Assembly (NCBI GenBank): GCA_949361645.1
Contig: OX442430.1
Location: forward strand, 3,428,249 to 3,492,248
Direction of reading: 5' to 3'
DNA from: Spongilla lacustris
Taxonomy: Eukaryota; Porifera; Demospongiae; Spongillida; Spongillidae
DNA: 64,000 nt
Shown here in pieces: positions 35,690 to 46,017 of this stretch. Each line of letters starts with the position of its first letter. The first letter of the stretch is position 1. A program made the translations under genes and the position numbers. A model generated the notes under the pieces. That model was not told the DNA's origin, made no database searches, and saw only the letters and a program-made list of their open reading frames with translations.

Positions 35690-36726
35690 ATTAAAGCGTT
35701 TTATCCAACGTGTCAGTTATTTGTAATAATAAAATAATAAAGGTATAAGCATAAAAAATGCACAATAAGTAACTATTCTAGTAAAAAGATACAGAAAAAA
35801 GTCTACCACTGCATGTTGGCCCACAGAATCCATAATAGAAGCAGCATTTCCACATTGTACTGCAGCTGATAGCCTTTGTAGCAAGTAAGTGTAGGCATTG
35901 CACTCTCCCGATGCCTGCCTAAGGTGATGGTCAAGCTCTCTCCTGATGTCTCAATGGCTATGGGCGTGATCAGTTATTAATGGTCAGTATATTGAACACC
36001 TATGGTATGTGGATCATCAAAATGTGCTATACAATGGACATATATGTGTAAATCAATCAAAGAAGTCTCAAGCTCCTAAAGTAATTATTACACATTGGAA
36101 GAATGATGAATGTGAATAAATAGGGGAGAACATTATGATATCGCTATACGGGCTATTGCCGTATTGGCAGCTAGATTATATAATTAAATACCTAAATTTA
36201 GATGTAATGTGTATTTGACCATGTGAACCTTATAAAGAGTACCTATGTTGTATTTTACGCAATTATGGCATCATTATCTTGAATACTTTTACAGTAACTG
36301 CATGGAGAAGTCAAGCGGTCACAGTTTTTTTATATCGCACATTGCATACATTGTTGGTCACCCGCGACGCAATGTTTGAAACGTTATAACTTTTGAAATA
36401 GTAATCTGTTTTCCGTGGCAAAAGAATATTTTTGATGAATTCAATTTGCTCTTTTAGGCTATGGATAAAAGTTCTAGTTTTATTCATTTTCAAAAATTTA
36501 TTAAAGTACCTAACCACAGGTGTAGTAGATATTAGTTCAGTGTACGTGTAGCTTAGTATTTAGTTTCTTATTATTATTATATTGCATGCAGTCAGAAACC
36601 AACTTGTCGCAATTAATGGAGCAAACCAGAGAACTGTGAACAGATTTATGTGTTTCTTTTTCCATTGGAAAACTTATCTACCCTATGTTAAATTACGACT
36701 TACGTTTAATATCATGAATATTAATA
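35690..36726. other. No gene seen
   Basis: AT-rich DNA, with short random frames only (the longest, 68 codons at 36311-36517 minus, is Lys/Asn-rich and featureless). Nothing else. Confidence 0.4.
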
Positions 36727-36734
36727 GCACCATT

Positions 36735-38099
36735 CAGGTTTGCCGAAAGTCAGGCCGGGGTCCGGCCTGTGACCGGCCGGCCTGACAGTGACAGCCCCGG
36801 CCTGTCAGGTCGGCCTGCCAGGTCGGTATTACTAATACATATATTCATAGTAGTTGATAATTTGATCGCTTACTTTGTATGAATGGCCTTGAATATTGTT
36901 CAGACTCATTTGTGCTGCGCACGAATCCACTTCAGATACTCCACTTTTATCAGGACAGCTGTGCTTCCTCCGGTCCAACCTCGATCTTTGGATACATAAT
37001 CCAGACGAATTCGTAATTACCGTAGAATATTGCCCCCCCCCCCCCTCCAAAAAAAAAAAGGTCCCGTGTTTAAACGAGCGCATCGACATAATCATGAACG
37101 CAGCTGCGTGACCTGCGTGCCATACTTTAAACTCCTGCTGGAGTGCCAGTTCTTTCCTGAAATAAGTTTTAACGATTACGTCGATATACGTTTGTTAAAC
37201 ACGGGCCATTTTTTTTTCTGTGGGGTGGATGGGGAGGGGGTTATGTCGCGGTAGTCAGGTTGGAATTCCCACTAAGTAGAAAGCAAAACACTAACTCTAC
37301 TTCCATTGTTTCAAGGTGTACAGAGTCAATATATCTCTCATACAAAAGAACTCTAGCTGCTCAAAGCTAAAAAGCCCCCACTTGAACAGTATTTTACAAT
37401 GAAGGTTCCCCCATTATCTATATCTATGTCATGCACCACTCATATTTTACGTCATCTGTTGATCCCAACTCCATGCATGAGTTGCACTTGCGCGCAACCT
37501 TATACATGTATAAGTACATGTACATTTTTGGTAATGACAACGTGAGTTTCTCATTCTCGTGCACAACTGACCATGCTAAAGAACTCCACTGATTATTCGC
37601 ATGACTTCTCTAATGCATCATGTACATGCTAATCACTTGGAACAGGAATCTATAACCCACATATCAATGAAGCTGTCCAGTACATCCCCACCCCCTTCAC
37701 CTCCATAAAAATGGTTGGTTGTATATGTAATGTGGAACACTCGACACAGAAATATGACTGGGCCTTTATCTCTATATGTGATCAGGCATGCAGTTTACAT
37801 TTATGTACATGTATGTATTATTTGCACTTCCAATACTGCCAATGCCACACATGCAGAGTCAGTAATCCTTCCTAACTGAGACAGAGCACCCTGAAATCAG
37901 TCAAAGCTATGCATCTATATATGATCTCTGATAACACAATGCATGAAATTGCTGGCGCATGCATTGGTGTGACAATCTACTCCCCCCTTTGAGGGCGGAT
38001 CCCGGTCTGTCAGGCGTGAGAGTCCGGCCTGCCAGGCCAAGCGGACAGTCCGGCCTGGCATGCCGACCTGTCAGGCCAGGCTGGCCTTCGGCAACCCTG
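36735..38099. mobile_element. hAT-type DNA transposon, 8-bp TSD, transposase not recognisable
   Basis: The ends CAGGTTTGCCGAAAG and CTTCGGCAACCCTG are inverted repeats. They continue into GC-rich subterminal arrays of GGCCTG/CAGGCC words (36758-36830 and 37995-38085). The 8-bp TSD GCACCATT is exact (36727-36734 and 38100-38107), matching hAT. Inside, 37033-37240 is a smaller inverted-repeat unit (GTCCCGTGTTTAAACGAG and its inverse, ending in AACACGGGCCATT). It is related to sequence at about 57200-57390, so another element is nested here. No catalytic domain is seen. Confidence 0.78.
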
Positions 38100-38107
38100 G
38101 CACCATT

Positions 38108-39280
38108 AGACTGATATTCATGGATGCCGCATGCCAGCATCCATTCTTAACACAGAGCTGCTATTCATGTCTTTTGATTTTTAGTGCATTAAAGAAGCAA
38201 TTGATTTGACTGAAGGCTGGGACTAGTCTGACAGCTTAACATAGGAAGGGAGGTAGGCCTATATGCACACCCCTTCAATAATTACCCCCCCCCCCCCCCC
38301 CTTTCGCTATGTATGTACACACCATAACACCATATGCATTTCCATAGTTACACACCCGGCCTTCCATAGGTACACACCCCTTCGGAGTTCCATAGGGAAA
38401 AACTCACGTCCCGCCTTTCTCGTACGCAATAACCTGTAGCGTATACGTATTTTGTGACCGCGAATACTATGTTCCTGCAAAGAAGATATCATATTATAAT
38501 TTGTAACGGTCATAACTGGCAAACAATTCTGTTCAGTGCAGCTCGTTATAATTAGGGTTTGGTTTTTTCAAATGTCTGGCTAGCGAGACTAGTGCTGCCA
38601 CGGTTGCGATTCATCCCAGCTGAGCTATCCTAATGTTATCAACTTCGATTCTGGCCGTGAATTGCCACCCCATTCCGATTGCGACACTGAATTCACAAAT
38701 GGAGTCTACATGTATGCACTCTGTCTCAGTGTGCAGGAAAGTTAGTTAGTCTCGTCAGAGATAATAGTTTCAAACGTTACGCATTACATCACCGCTAGCG
38801 GTGATGCAATCACAAATGTTGCTGCTTTTTTTTTTGTATAGATGTAAGTACAATTTTACATTTTTAAAAATGACGGTATTCATAACTACTGTAGTTTCGT
38901 TCCCAATTATATATCTACATGTAGGCTGATGTAGCTGAGTCTGCTCACTTACACTCCTGTCTCGCGATCCAACAAAATTTGACTATAACGTGTATGCAAT
39001 CGATCGTGATTGTATACCGCGTGTAAAGTTATACTGAGGCAAGTATCCGGACCCGCTGTATTCGAGGTACATGTATAACGGTATACCGGGGTTTACACGA
39101 ATCGTCGATGCAGTATACGGATTACACCTACCGCTGAAATTGCACTTTGTTATAATACAATGCTGTCGGCATATACATGTACATCTATCTATTGCTAATA
39201 ATACGATTGTGGGCTGTTTTACTACATATGAATTCAGTAAACATCATTCATGGTTGCACATGACCGTTAGATCATAATAC
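38108..39280. other. Intergenic upstream of the SLC35F-like gene
   Basis: A C-run at about 38286-38302 and three or four decayed copies of the 19-bp GGTACACACCCCTTCC unit lie at 38320-38390. A palindrome, GCATTACATCACCGCTAGCGGTGATGC (two halves about 38781-38807), is the core of the 9-bp-TSD foldback family and probably an old remnant. A candidate promoter for the downstream gene must lie near 38900-39270, but I see no clear element. Confidence 0.4.
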
Positions 39281-39295
39281 ATGCTGATTGCCAAA

Positions 39296-41106
39296 ATGGC
39301 CTTTTCTGGTGCATCTACGAGCGAGATGATAAGTATTGCAACGTCGAGCGCTAACGACAAAGATCAAAGGAGTGCTGTCGCAGTAAAGGCAACTGATATT
39401 CAGCCCACCCCAACTAACTGCAGGCGACTGACGATGGGGGTGATTATTGTGATTTGCATAGCGCTCTCTTGGGTTGGTGCCGTGCAGACAACTAAAATAA
39501 GCTACAACGAAGAATTCTCTGCCCCGATGTTCTTGGTCTGGTTCGGCACTTCGTGGATGATGACGCTGTTTCCCGTAGCGTCTGCAATTCACTTCCTTTC
39601 TGCTCCTCAGAGACTAAGAGATAAGGAGGCTGTCCTTACCTATTGGAGGTAAACGTTCGATGTAGCAGTATAGATATTTCATTCATGTTACATGAATCAA
39701 ATATCTATACTGCTACATGCATCGAACATTGTATTAAAATAGAATATATACTATATACTCATTCAATTTTATACATAATCGTTTTCCTCTACTTCTATGC
39801 ATGTTGAAAGAGCTCATAAAAGGTCCCGCATGCATGTGAATTGTATAAGATAGCTTGAATGCTACCAGATACTGAATACAACAAATAATGTATTGAAGTT
39901 GAGATTTTAATTTTATTATAATTACATGTGTATATATATGCATTTCTATACTAGCTTTATTGAATGCACTATCTTTTGAAGTGCCAGAGATTTACATTTG
40001 GCTCACTTCCAATTTTATTCCACCAGACACTGCACACATGTGTTTTCCCCTAGTGGCATCACATTGTGTAGTCTACTCACCTCGACAGTCTTATTTGCAT
40101 CACTGTGGGTGGGTACCAACTATTCTTACTCCAGAGCACTGATGTATGCCTCAGCCACTGATGTGGCCACACTAACATCTTCATCATCTGCTTTTATTGT
40201 CTTACTGTCCATCTGCATTCTGAAAGAGCCAGTATTGATACTAAGGGTATGTATATGAGTATCGATATCTATATAAGCCGGCCTAGAGTTACAATGGAAG
40301 CATTGTGTGGGTATGTGCATGTATGCATTATGATTTCACCAGTTGAATTTTGGTATTATGGAGTCCCTTATTGCACTTGAAGTTATATAAGCAGCACACT
40401 TGTATAATATTCAAACCTATACTTATCTTTTTTCAGCTTATTTCAGTTCTTTTTTCATGTGGAGGAATTATTCTATTTGCATATGCTGATGGATTCCAGC
40501 CTGCTGGTGCTTTAGGGGTGATTCTTTCAATATTATCGGCGATCGGTATAGCAATGTACAAGGTGAGCTTGCCGCAAATGTTGTACTTTCTGAAATGTAT
40601 TGGATGCATTCATGCCATAAGTTCACATACTGCTTGTCTGCAAACTATAGGTGCTGCTGAAGTGGCGTGTAGGTGATGCTTCCATATATCAGATGGCCCT
40701 CTTCCTCTCAATACTTGGAGCATTCAGTACACTCATTCTGTTTCCTGTTATTTTGCTACTTCACTTCACTGGAGTTGAGACTTTGTATCATATTCCATGG
40801 AACTATGTCATTGGGAGCTCCATTCTTGGAACAGTTTTTAATTTCTTAATTAACTTTGGAATTGCATATACTTATCCACTGTTCATATCTTTGGGAACAG
40901 TGTTGGGAATTCCGATTAATGCTATAATAGATGCCCTGGTGAACAAAGTGGATCTGCTGAATTGGAAGATCACTGGTGCAGTCCTCATAATGAGCGGGTT
41001 TTTGATACTGCTGGTTCCTCCATCTGACTCTTTGGCCACAAGTACATTATTCCTGAAGCTGATTAGGTGGCCGTGGACTTCTGAAAATCACAGAAACCTT
41101 CCTTAA
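39296..41106 (+). CDS. SLC35F3/F4-like solute carrier (drug/metabolite transporter fold), four exons
   Basis: Exons: 39296-39648, 40054-40246, 40437-40562 and 40651-41106. All have GT-AG borders and consistent phases (2, 0, 0), giving 375 residues. An in-frame ATG at 39281 would add five residues; I prefer 39296 for its AAAATGG context. The family is the SLC35F branch of the DMT superfamily, ten-helix membrane carriers. Human SLC35F3 is implicated in thiamine transport, but the substrate here is not known. Visible signatures: a cytosolic Ser/Thr-rich N-terminus (about 1-45), SWVGAVQTTK in helix 1, FLVWFGTSWMM in helix 2, and ATDVATLTSSSSAFIVLLS in exon 2. IILFAYADGF follows, then ALYK-type IAMYKVLLKW at the exon 3/4 junction, TYPLFISLGTVLGIPINA and a C-terminal LILLVPPSDS. 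Each fits the F3/F4 pattern. Intron 1 starts with a short inverted repeat. The gene looks intact. Confidence 0.9.
39655..39727. repeat. Short foldback at the start of intron 1
   Basis: About 35 bases beginning GTTCGATGTAGCAGTATAGA are followed at once by their inverse (ending TACTGCTACATGCATCGAAC). There are only a CATG indel and one mismatch. The hairpin begins six bases after the exon 1 splice donor. Confidence 0.85.
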
Positions 41107-42115
41107 CACTTTCAGCACAACACATGACAGGTTCTATATAGTTGTAATGCATTAACCACATATAAGGAATTTCACTCACTCAGCCATGGAAAGTAATTCT
41201 CAGGGTGTTTCATAAATAAACTACAAATGAATGACAGGGACATTACACAGCACCCACTTGAATAACTAATTAAGGGCCCCTTCCACTTTAGGACCATGAC
41301 TATGTCCCATAATCGCTTATTATTCCATCACATGGTGTTTCATACACAATACAAACCAACTGACAAGCCATTGCCACTTGACATATCTGAGCAAGGCTTT
41401 GGCGACTCCCACTTTAGGACCAATGTTCCTTGATGGATTACTATTTCTTGACAGGGTGTTTCATGTGCAACGTTAACTGAAACAAACCAAATGTTAGTGC
41501 AAATGAATGGAGGGACATCACATATGACCCACTATATTGCAAGTACAACATGTATTATAATTTCATAAGCTTGGCATCTGGGATGTGGACGGACTCAAAA
41601 GTCATACCTTGGAGGGTTACTTATGTACAAAGTGAATAAGGTATGGATTATAGTGATTGGACTCCCGCAAGAAGGGAAACTGTATGTTTTGATCCATCAT
41701 TTATGCCCGCACTTAGATGCCAAGGTGTGAAAAGGTCCAACTTCCAAGGTTTGCATCACATATAAACCAATAATTTCTTATCTTTATTCTGTTACTATGA
41801 GATGCTTTGGCAATTTATAATTGAAGACAACACCGAACTTTTACTAAACTTTCAAAGAGCTTTTCTCACAAAAGGAATGTCTTTCAGACTTCAAATTAAA
41901 CATCTAGCCTCATTAACACCAATTAATATGTGCTGCATATATACAATATGTATTTTTATTAAGGTTCGTATGGCTTATTATGATTTTTTTCGTTCACACA
42001 GGTTTAAAATGTATACTATTACAGTAAAAGCATGAAGTTGTTGTTATTATTGACCATTCTGAAATTATGTGCAATATTTTGAGCTCATTTGTGGGAAAAT
42101 GTCAATTATACTTAT
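41107..42115. other. 3' flank of the transporter gene with a degenerate tandem repeat
   Basis: Between about 41199 and 41480 a unit of about 125 bases is repeated two to three times in diverged form. Landmarks are GGTGTTTCATA at 41202, 41334 and 41455, and CACTTTAGGACCA at 41284 and 41420. No gene is recognised in the remainder. Confidence 0.5.
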
Positions 42116-42424
42116 TCAAAACTCATGTGTCAATGCATGTACAACACTCACAAGCAGCATGCAGGTCTTTAAAAATCGATGCTGCATGCTTGGCTGCACA
42201 GTGTCTGTAAAACAATGCTCATTTTCTCCAAGGACAGAACAGGTCTTGCAAAAGAAGTATGCCTTTTGACCACAGACCTTACCAGTTTCTGTCACAACTT
42301 TGCATCTGCCATCATAGATGCTGTTCCATATCCAGAGCGCTGCCTCTAATGAGTAGAGGACAATGATAAGGTAAGGAAAATTCACTCGCTTCATTATAAG
42401 GTGGCTGTCTGCATCACAAAACAA
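42116..42424 (-). pseudogene. Cys-rich C-terminal fragment of a transposase (piggyBac-like?)
   Basis: The minus strand encodes GRCKVVTETGKVCGQKAYFF, then CKTCSVLGENEHCF and MQHRF. This resembles the Cys-rich zinc-binding tail found at the C-terminus of piggyBac-type (DDE_Tnp_1_7) transposases. No catalytic domain is present. It may be the tail of the same family as the relic at 3.2 kb. The assignment is tentative, since a Cys-rich tail alone is weak evidence. Confidence 0.35.
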
Positions 42425-42585
42425 TGTCAGATTGCTTTCCAGACATACAGAGTGCTACAACCAATGCATTAACAAAGTGAGTGTTGGTTTGGATTCATTC
42501 TCACTAAAAAATATGAATGCCAAAAATGAATTTACAACTATATCACCCCCAAGACAGGATCATGAGGATCATGTATTCATTTTAT

Positions 42586-42900
42586 CGAGAGTTACGGCAG
42601 TAACTCTCGTATAGGATTTGTGCCGTATCATGAAATCATGCGATCCGCGTATAACTCACGAACCGAGAAACGGATAGTGTAGCTCTTTATTGCTATCGAG
42701 CCACAATGGAAAGATGATCATTTTCATGTTTTGTTCAAGTCGCCAGACCGTTTTAGTTTACTTTATGAGAACAGAAAAGCTCGTAGTTCTCGTTCCCAGA
42801 CCGTAATTTGTCCTCCTCCAGTTTTTTTTTTCTGGGTGAGTATAACTCGGGATAGGAATGGTTTTAATGAGCGCAAAATACACCAAAAAATCTAGAAAAT
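42586..42900. repeat. Dispersed repeat with hairpin, partner at 58865-59170
   Basis: A small hairpin (CGAGAGTTACGGCAGTAACTCTCG) followed by TATAGGATTTG, and a block TATAACTCGGGATAGGAA further on. Both recur in inverse orientation and order at about 58885-59170. This marks two diverged copies of one element. Confidence 0.55.
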
Positions 42901-43082
42901 TCTGGAAGAACATCTACAGGTCTCAGATATGGAAATAAAGCATGTAACTGATATACGTAATATGCAATGGGAGCTATATGAAAGCGTTCCCATGGCAATG
43001 TTCACGTGATATCTATTGGTAGATTAATATTTCATTTTTTAACTCACCACTTTTGGCTATTAGCGGAGTTGTTTTTATCAAA

Positions 43083-44270
43083 ATGCCTTCACGACAACAA
43101 CAGCGGAGAGCAAAGCGACGAGCGGAATACCTCCAAAATCGAAACGAGGAGTTAGAGACCTCTCGGGTTCGGCGCAATAATGCGAATCGCGCTTCTAAGA
43201 GGGGGCGTGAATGCTGTGATGAGCAGAATTCCGACGACATACGAGCTTCTAAGAAGCAAAAGTATCAAGAGACTAATCGGGATTCCAAAAGGAGTGTATA
43301 GTGGAGAAACCCTTCCGCTGCGCGTTCAGCGAGAAGAGCGCGATACCAGAAACGTAAGCGTGAGGCGGAGACAGCATGCTACAACGGAATAACAACTACC
43401 GCCCAAAGGTGAGTTGTGCATGGAATATTATGTTTTGGCGCGCTTATTTTAGACTAGAGCAGCTGGAAAACTGATACAGCTTTAAACATTGTGTTGCTAG
43501 GTGATGACATGTACAGCTCATAGGCGGATCCAGGGGGGGTGCCTAGGGTGCCCGTGCACCACCCTCCAAGGTCCAGTATTAATTACTATTTTCAGAATCT
43601 AAATTGTCTGTTTGTGAATCCAACTTATATTACTCAAAAGAGGCTGTATAAGAGCAGTTAATGCGCTTGTAATTTACCGTGCCCCTCCCTTCATTAATAT
43701 TCATGTGCACCACCCAGCCAAAAATCCTGGATCCGCCTATGCAGCTGGATTTTGTCATGCTGCATAACGGGTGTTGCTACACAGTATTTATATTATTGAT
43801 ATAAGATGCACTATTTCTGTTACAGTTATGTTTATTATGCTTTGCATTACAGTTTAATAATGTCACCCCTAGTATAGTACACCCAAATAATGCATGACAT
43901 GGGGTATACATTATTATGTGGCTTCTACATGTATTGCCAGTGTCAAAGTAAGTTAATTTCAGTATTGACTGCATGCTTCCATCTCCTTAATCATTTTAGC
44001 TACTCCCTGTATGAACCCAATGATAGCCGTGTTCTAATGGAGTATAAGGGTGGCCTTGAAAAGGCTATTCTAAGCAATAGGACATTGCTAGATGAGTTAA
44101 ATGATGCCTTTTGCCAGACTCATCCATGGTTAGTACAAAAGGTTACCACTAGATCTGCACATGCTGCTGTTAGCAAAGTTAGTGCAGATGCTAAGGCACT
44201 GAGCATTCGAAGAACAAAAGCAGGGGGATTGTTAAAAGATGTTCGTGCTAATAAAATTATCAGAAAATGA
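43083..44270 (+). pseudogene. Two-exon gene of unknown family with one in-frame stop
   Basis: Exon 1 (43083-43408) starts MPSRQQQRRAKRRAEYL and encodes a very basic, Arg-rich protein made of loosely repeated NR.SKR/AARSARRARYQKRKR motifs. The frame is interrupted only by TAG at 43299-43301, then continues for 35 codons to a clean donor (CAAAG, then GTGAGT). Exon 2 (44000-44270) begins after TCATTTTAG, joins in phase and reads YSLYEPNDSRVLMEYKGG, then a helical stretch, ending KIIRK with a stop. The intact splice sites, and an open frame on both sides of a single stop, suggest recent inactivation, stop readthrough or a sequence error. Repetitive basic N-termini of this sort occur in transposon-encoded proteins of cnidarians and sponges, but I do not recognise this one. 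The intron contains a 5-bp-TSD transposon. Confidence 0.45.
43519..43741. mobile_element. CA...TG-ended DNA transposon, 5-bp TSD (copy 4, 223 bp)
   Basis: The ends CATAGGCGGATCCAGG and CCTGGATCCGCCTATG are perfect 16-bp inverted repeats. The TSD is CAGCT on both sides (43514-43518 and 43742-43746). Beyond the ends, GTGCACCACCC motifs near both termini extend the symmetry. This is the smallest and cleanest member of the family and a good reference for its termini. It lies in the intron of the two-exon gene at 43.1-44.3 kb. Confidence 0.9.
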
Positions 44271-44894
44271 TATTTTAGCTGGGGTAAGGCATCATAGTGC
44301 TACTTCAGAACCCTATTTCTATGATACCTCTTACAATCACACAAAACAGCATGGGCCTATACCAGTAGACCTCAATGGTAGGTGTGTTATCAGCTGATTG
44401 TCCAAGCGGATTCATTTGCCTAAAATAGGCGACAATGAGTGAGATTGGGCCTCATGATACCCTCCACCTTGAGTGGATAATACATATATGTCTGAGGCAT
44501 ATATGGGGGACCTATCCTCAATGGCAATTGAATCAAATCACAAAGAAGGTAACCCCAGGAGTTTATAAGTTTGATGTTTGCTTGCATAATAAATAGTCAG
44601 AAACAAACCACAAAACATGATGTTGCTAGGCAGTGTTGCTACAGCTGGACATCTGGTATGCATAGCATTTTGGTGGGTACTTCTGCACAGCTGGTATAAA
44701 TGGCTGATCCTTTTCTCTCTATTACTAATGGCCCCTCACCCAAACAAGTGTCTATCACATTTCTGAGTTACATAAATATACATACAAGTACAGGTTCTGA
44801 TGAATGCACTCACCTGTACTAGAGGGCAGGTACACAATGTCATACTGGTACCTGGTTATATTAAGGCAACCCAATGTAAAAAAAAATGAAGGGA

Positions 44895-45196
44895 ACAAGA
44901 TATAAAAAACATTCTCTCTGAGAAAGTTGGTGGTATATAGGATTTGAAGGCAATGGTGGTGTAAAAAGGAAGGGAACAAGGGATCAACGATGATACGATA
45001 ATAACGATATATTTTTTTAAAACAGTCCTATATTTAGCAACATAAAATGTACGTACTACAAAATTGATCAATATAGGACTGTTAAAAAAAATTCGTATCA
45101 TTGTTGATCCCTTGTTCCCTTCCTTTTTACACCACCATTGCCTTCAAATCCTATATACCATCAACTTTCTCAGAGAGAATGTTTTTTATATCTTGT
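44895..45196. mobile_element. Hairpin (foldback) element, family member 1
   Basis: Arms of about 130 bases are near-perfect inverted copies (outer ACAAGATATAAAAAACATTC, inner CAGTCCTATAT), with a central loop of about 40 bases. Its sibling lies at 55194-55488. There is no coding capacity. Transcription through it would give a long RNA hairpin. Confidence 0.88.
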
Positions 45197-46017
45197 ATCA
45201 TTTCTATATAGTGAAGGAATGATATATATTTTTTTTAATGGTTCAAAAATGTCATCATCACCTATGGTTTTAAACCACTGTGTCGATCTCCGAAGTTTGA
45301 AGTGAGTTCTATCCTATATATTCTGTTTGAATACTCCTCTTTCTGTAGGAGCTGCTTATTTTTGACCCATTCACATATTTTGAAGGCCACTAATATAGGT
45401 ACTTCAAAATTATTTTTTTCAAATTGGGCTGTAGGAGTACTTAGCAATTCAATATCATTAGAAGGAGGAAAATTTACCTTTCAAACGACATATTTAGATC
45501 GAATCTGCGTTGTAAATATCATTAGTTATAACGTCTCAAACATCAAACTTTACGCGGTAGATAGCACAGGATGAACGCAATGCTTTTGAATGTGAATAAC
45601 TTTTAATAGGATGGAGCAAAAAATCTGAAACAGAGTTGGTCGGTTTCCTCAAAAAATTTTCCATTAATTTAATTAAAACATTATTAATAATGCTGATTTG
45701 ATTTTAATAAGCAAAACGAATTAACTGATTTAATAGTTTGTCTGTGTTCAGGTATCGCTTCGATCAAAATATTGGAACTCAAACTACGATCTACTACACT
45801 GTACCTATTAATCTTCACATACGCATGCGCACACGACCTCGTCCTAAGACTTAATCAAGTTACATGATAATACGGTGGCGGATCTTTATGCATTCAGTGG
45901 GTGTCGCATCACGTGATACAATTCGAAGGCGGATGCAATTCCTTATGCCCCACCTCCTACTTGGGTGTTGTGAGTCCACTTTTAATTTGCAGCTGTTTTT
46001 TTTTTTAATTTTATTTT
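45197..46017. other. No recognised gene
   Basis: AT-rich, with overlapping short frames on both strands near 45262-45574 that show no domain. A CpG-rich patch at about 45780-45960 contains ACGCATGCGC and CACGTGAT words, which might be regulatory. Confidence 0.3.
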
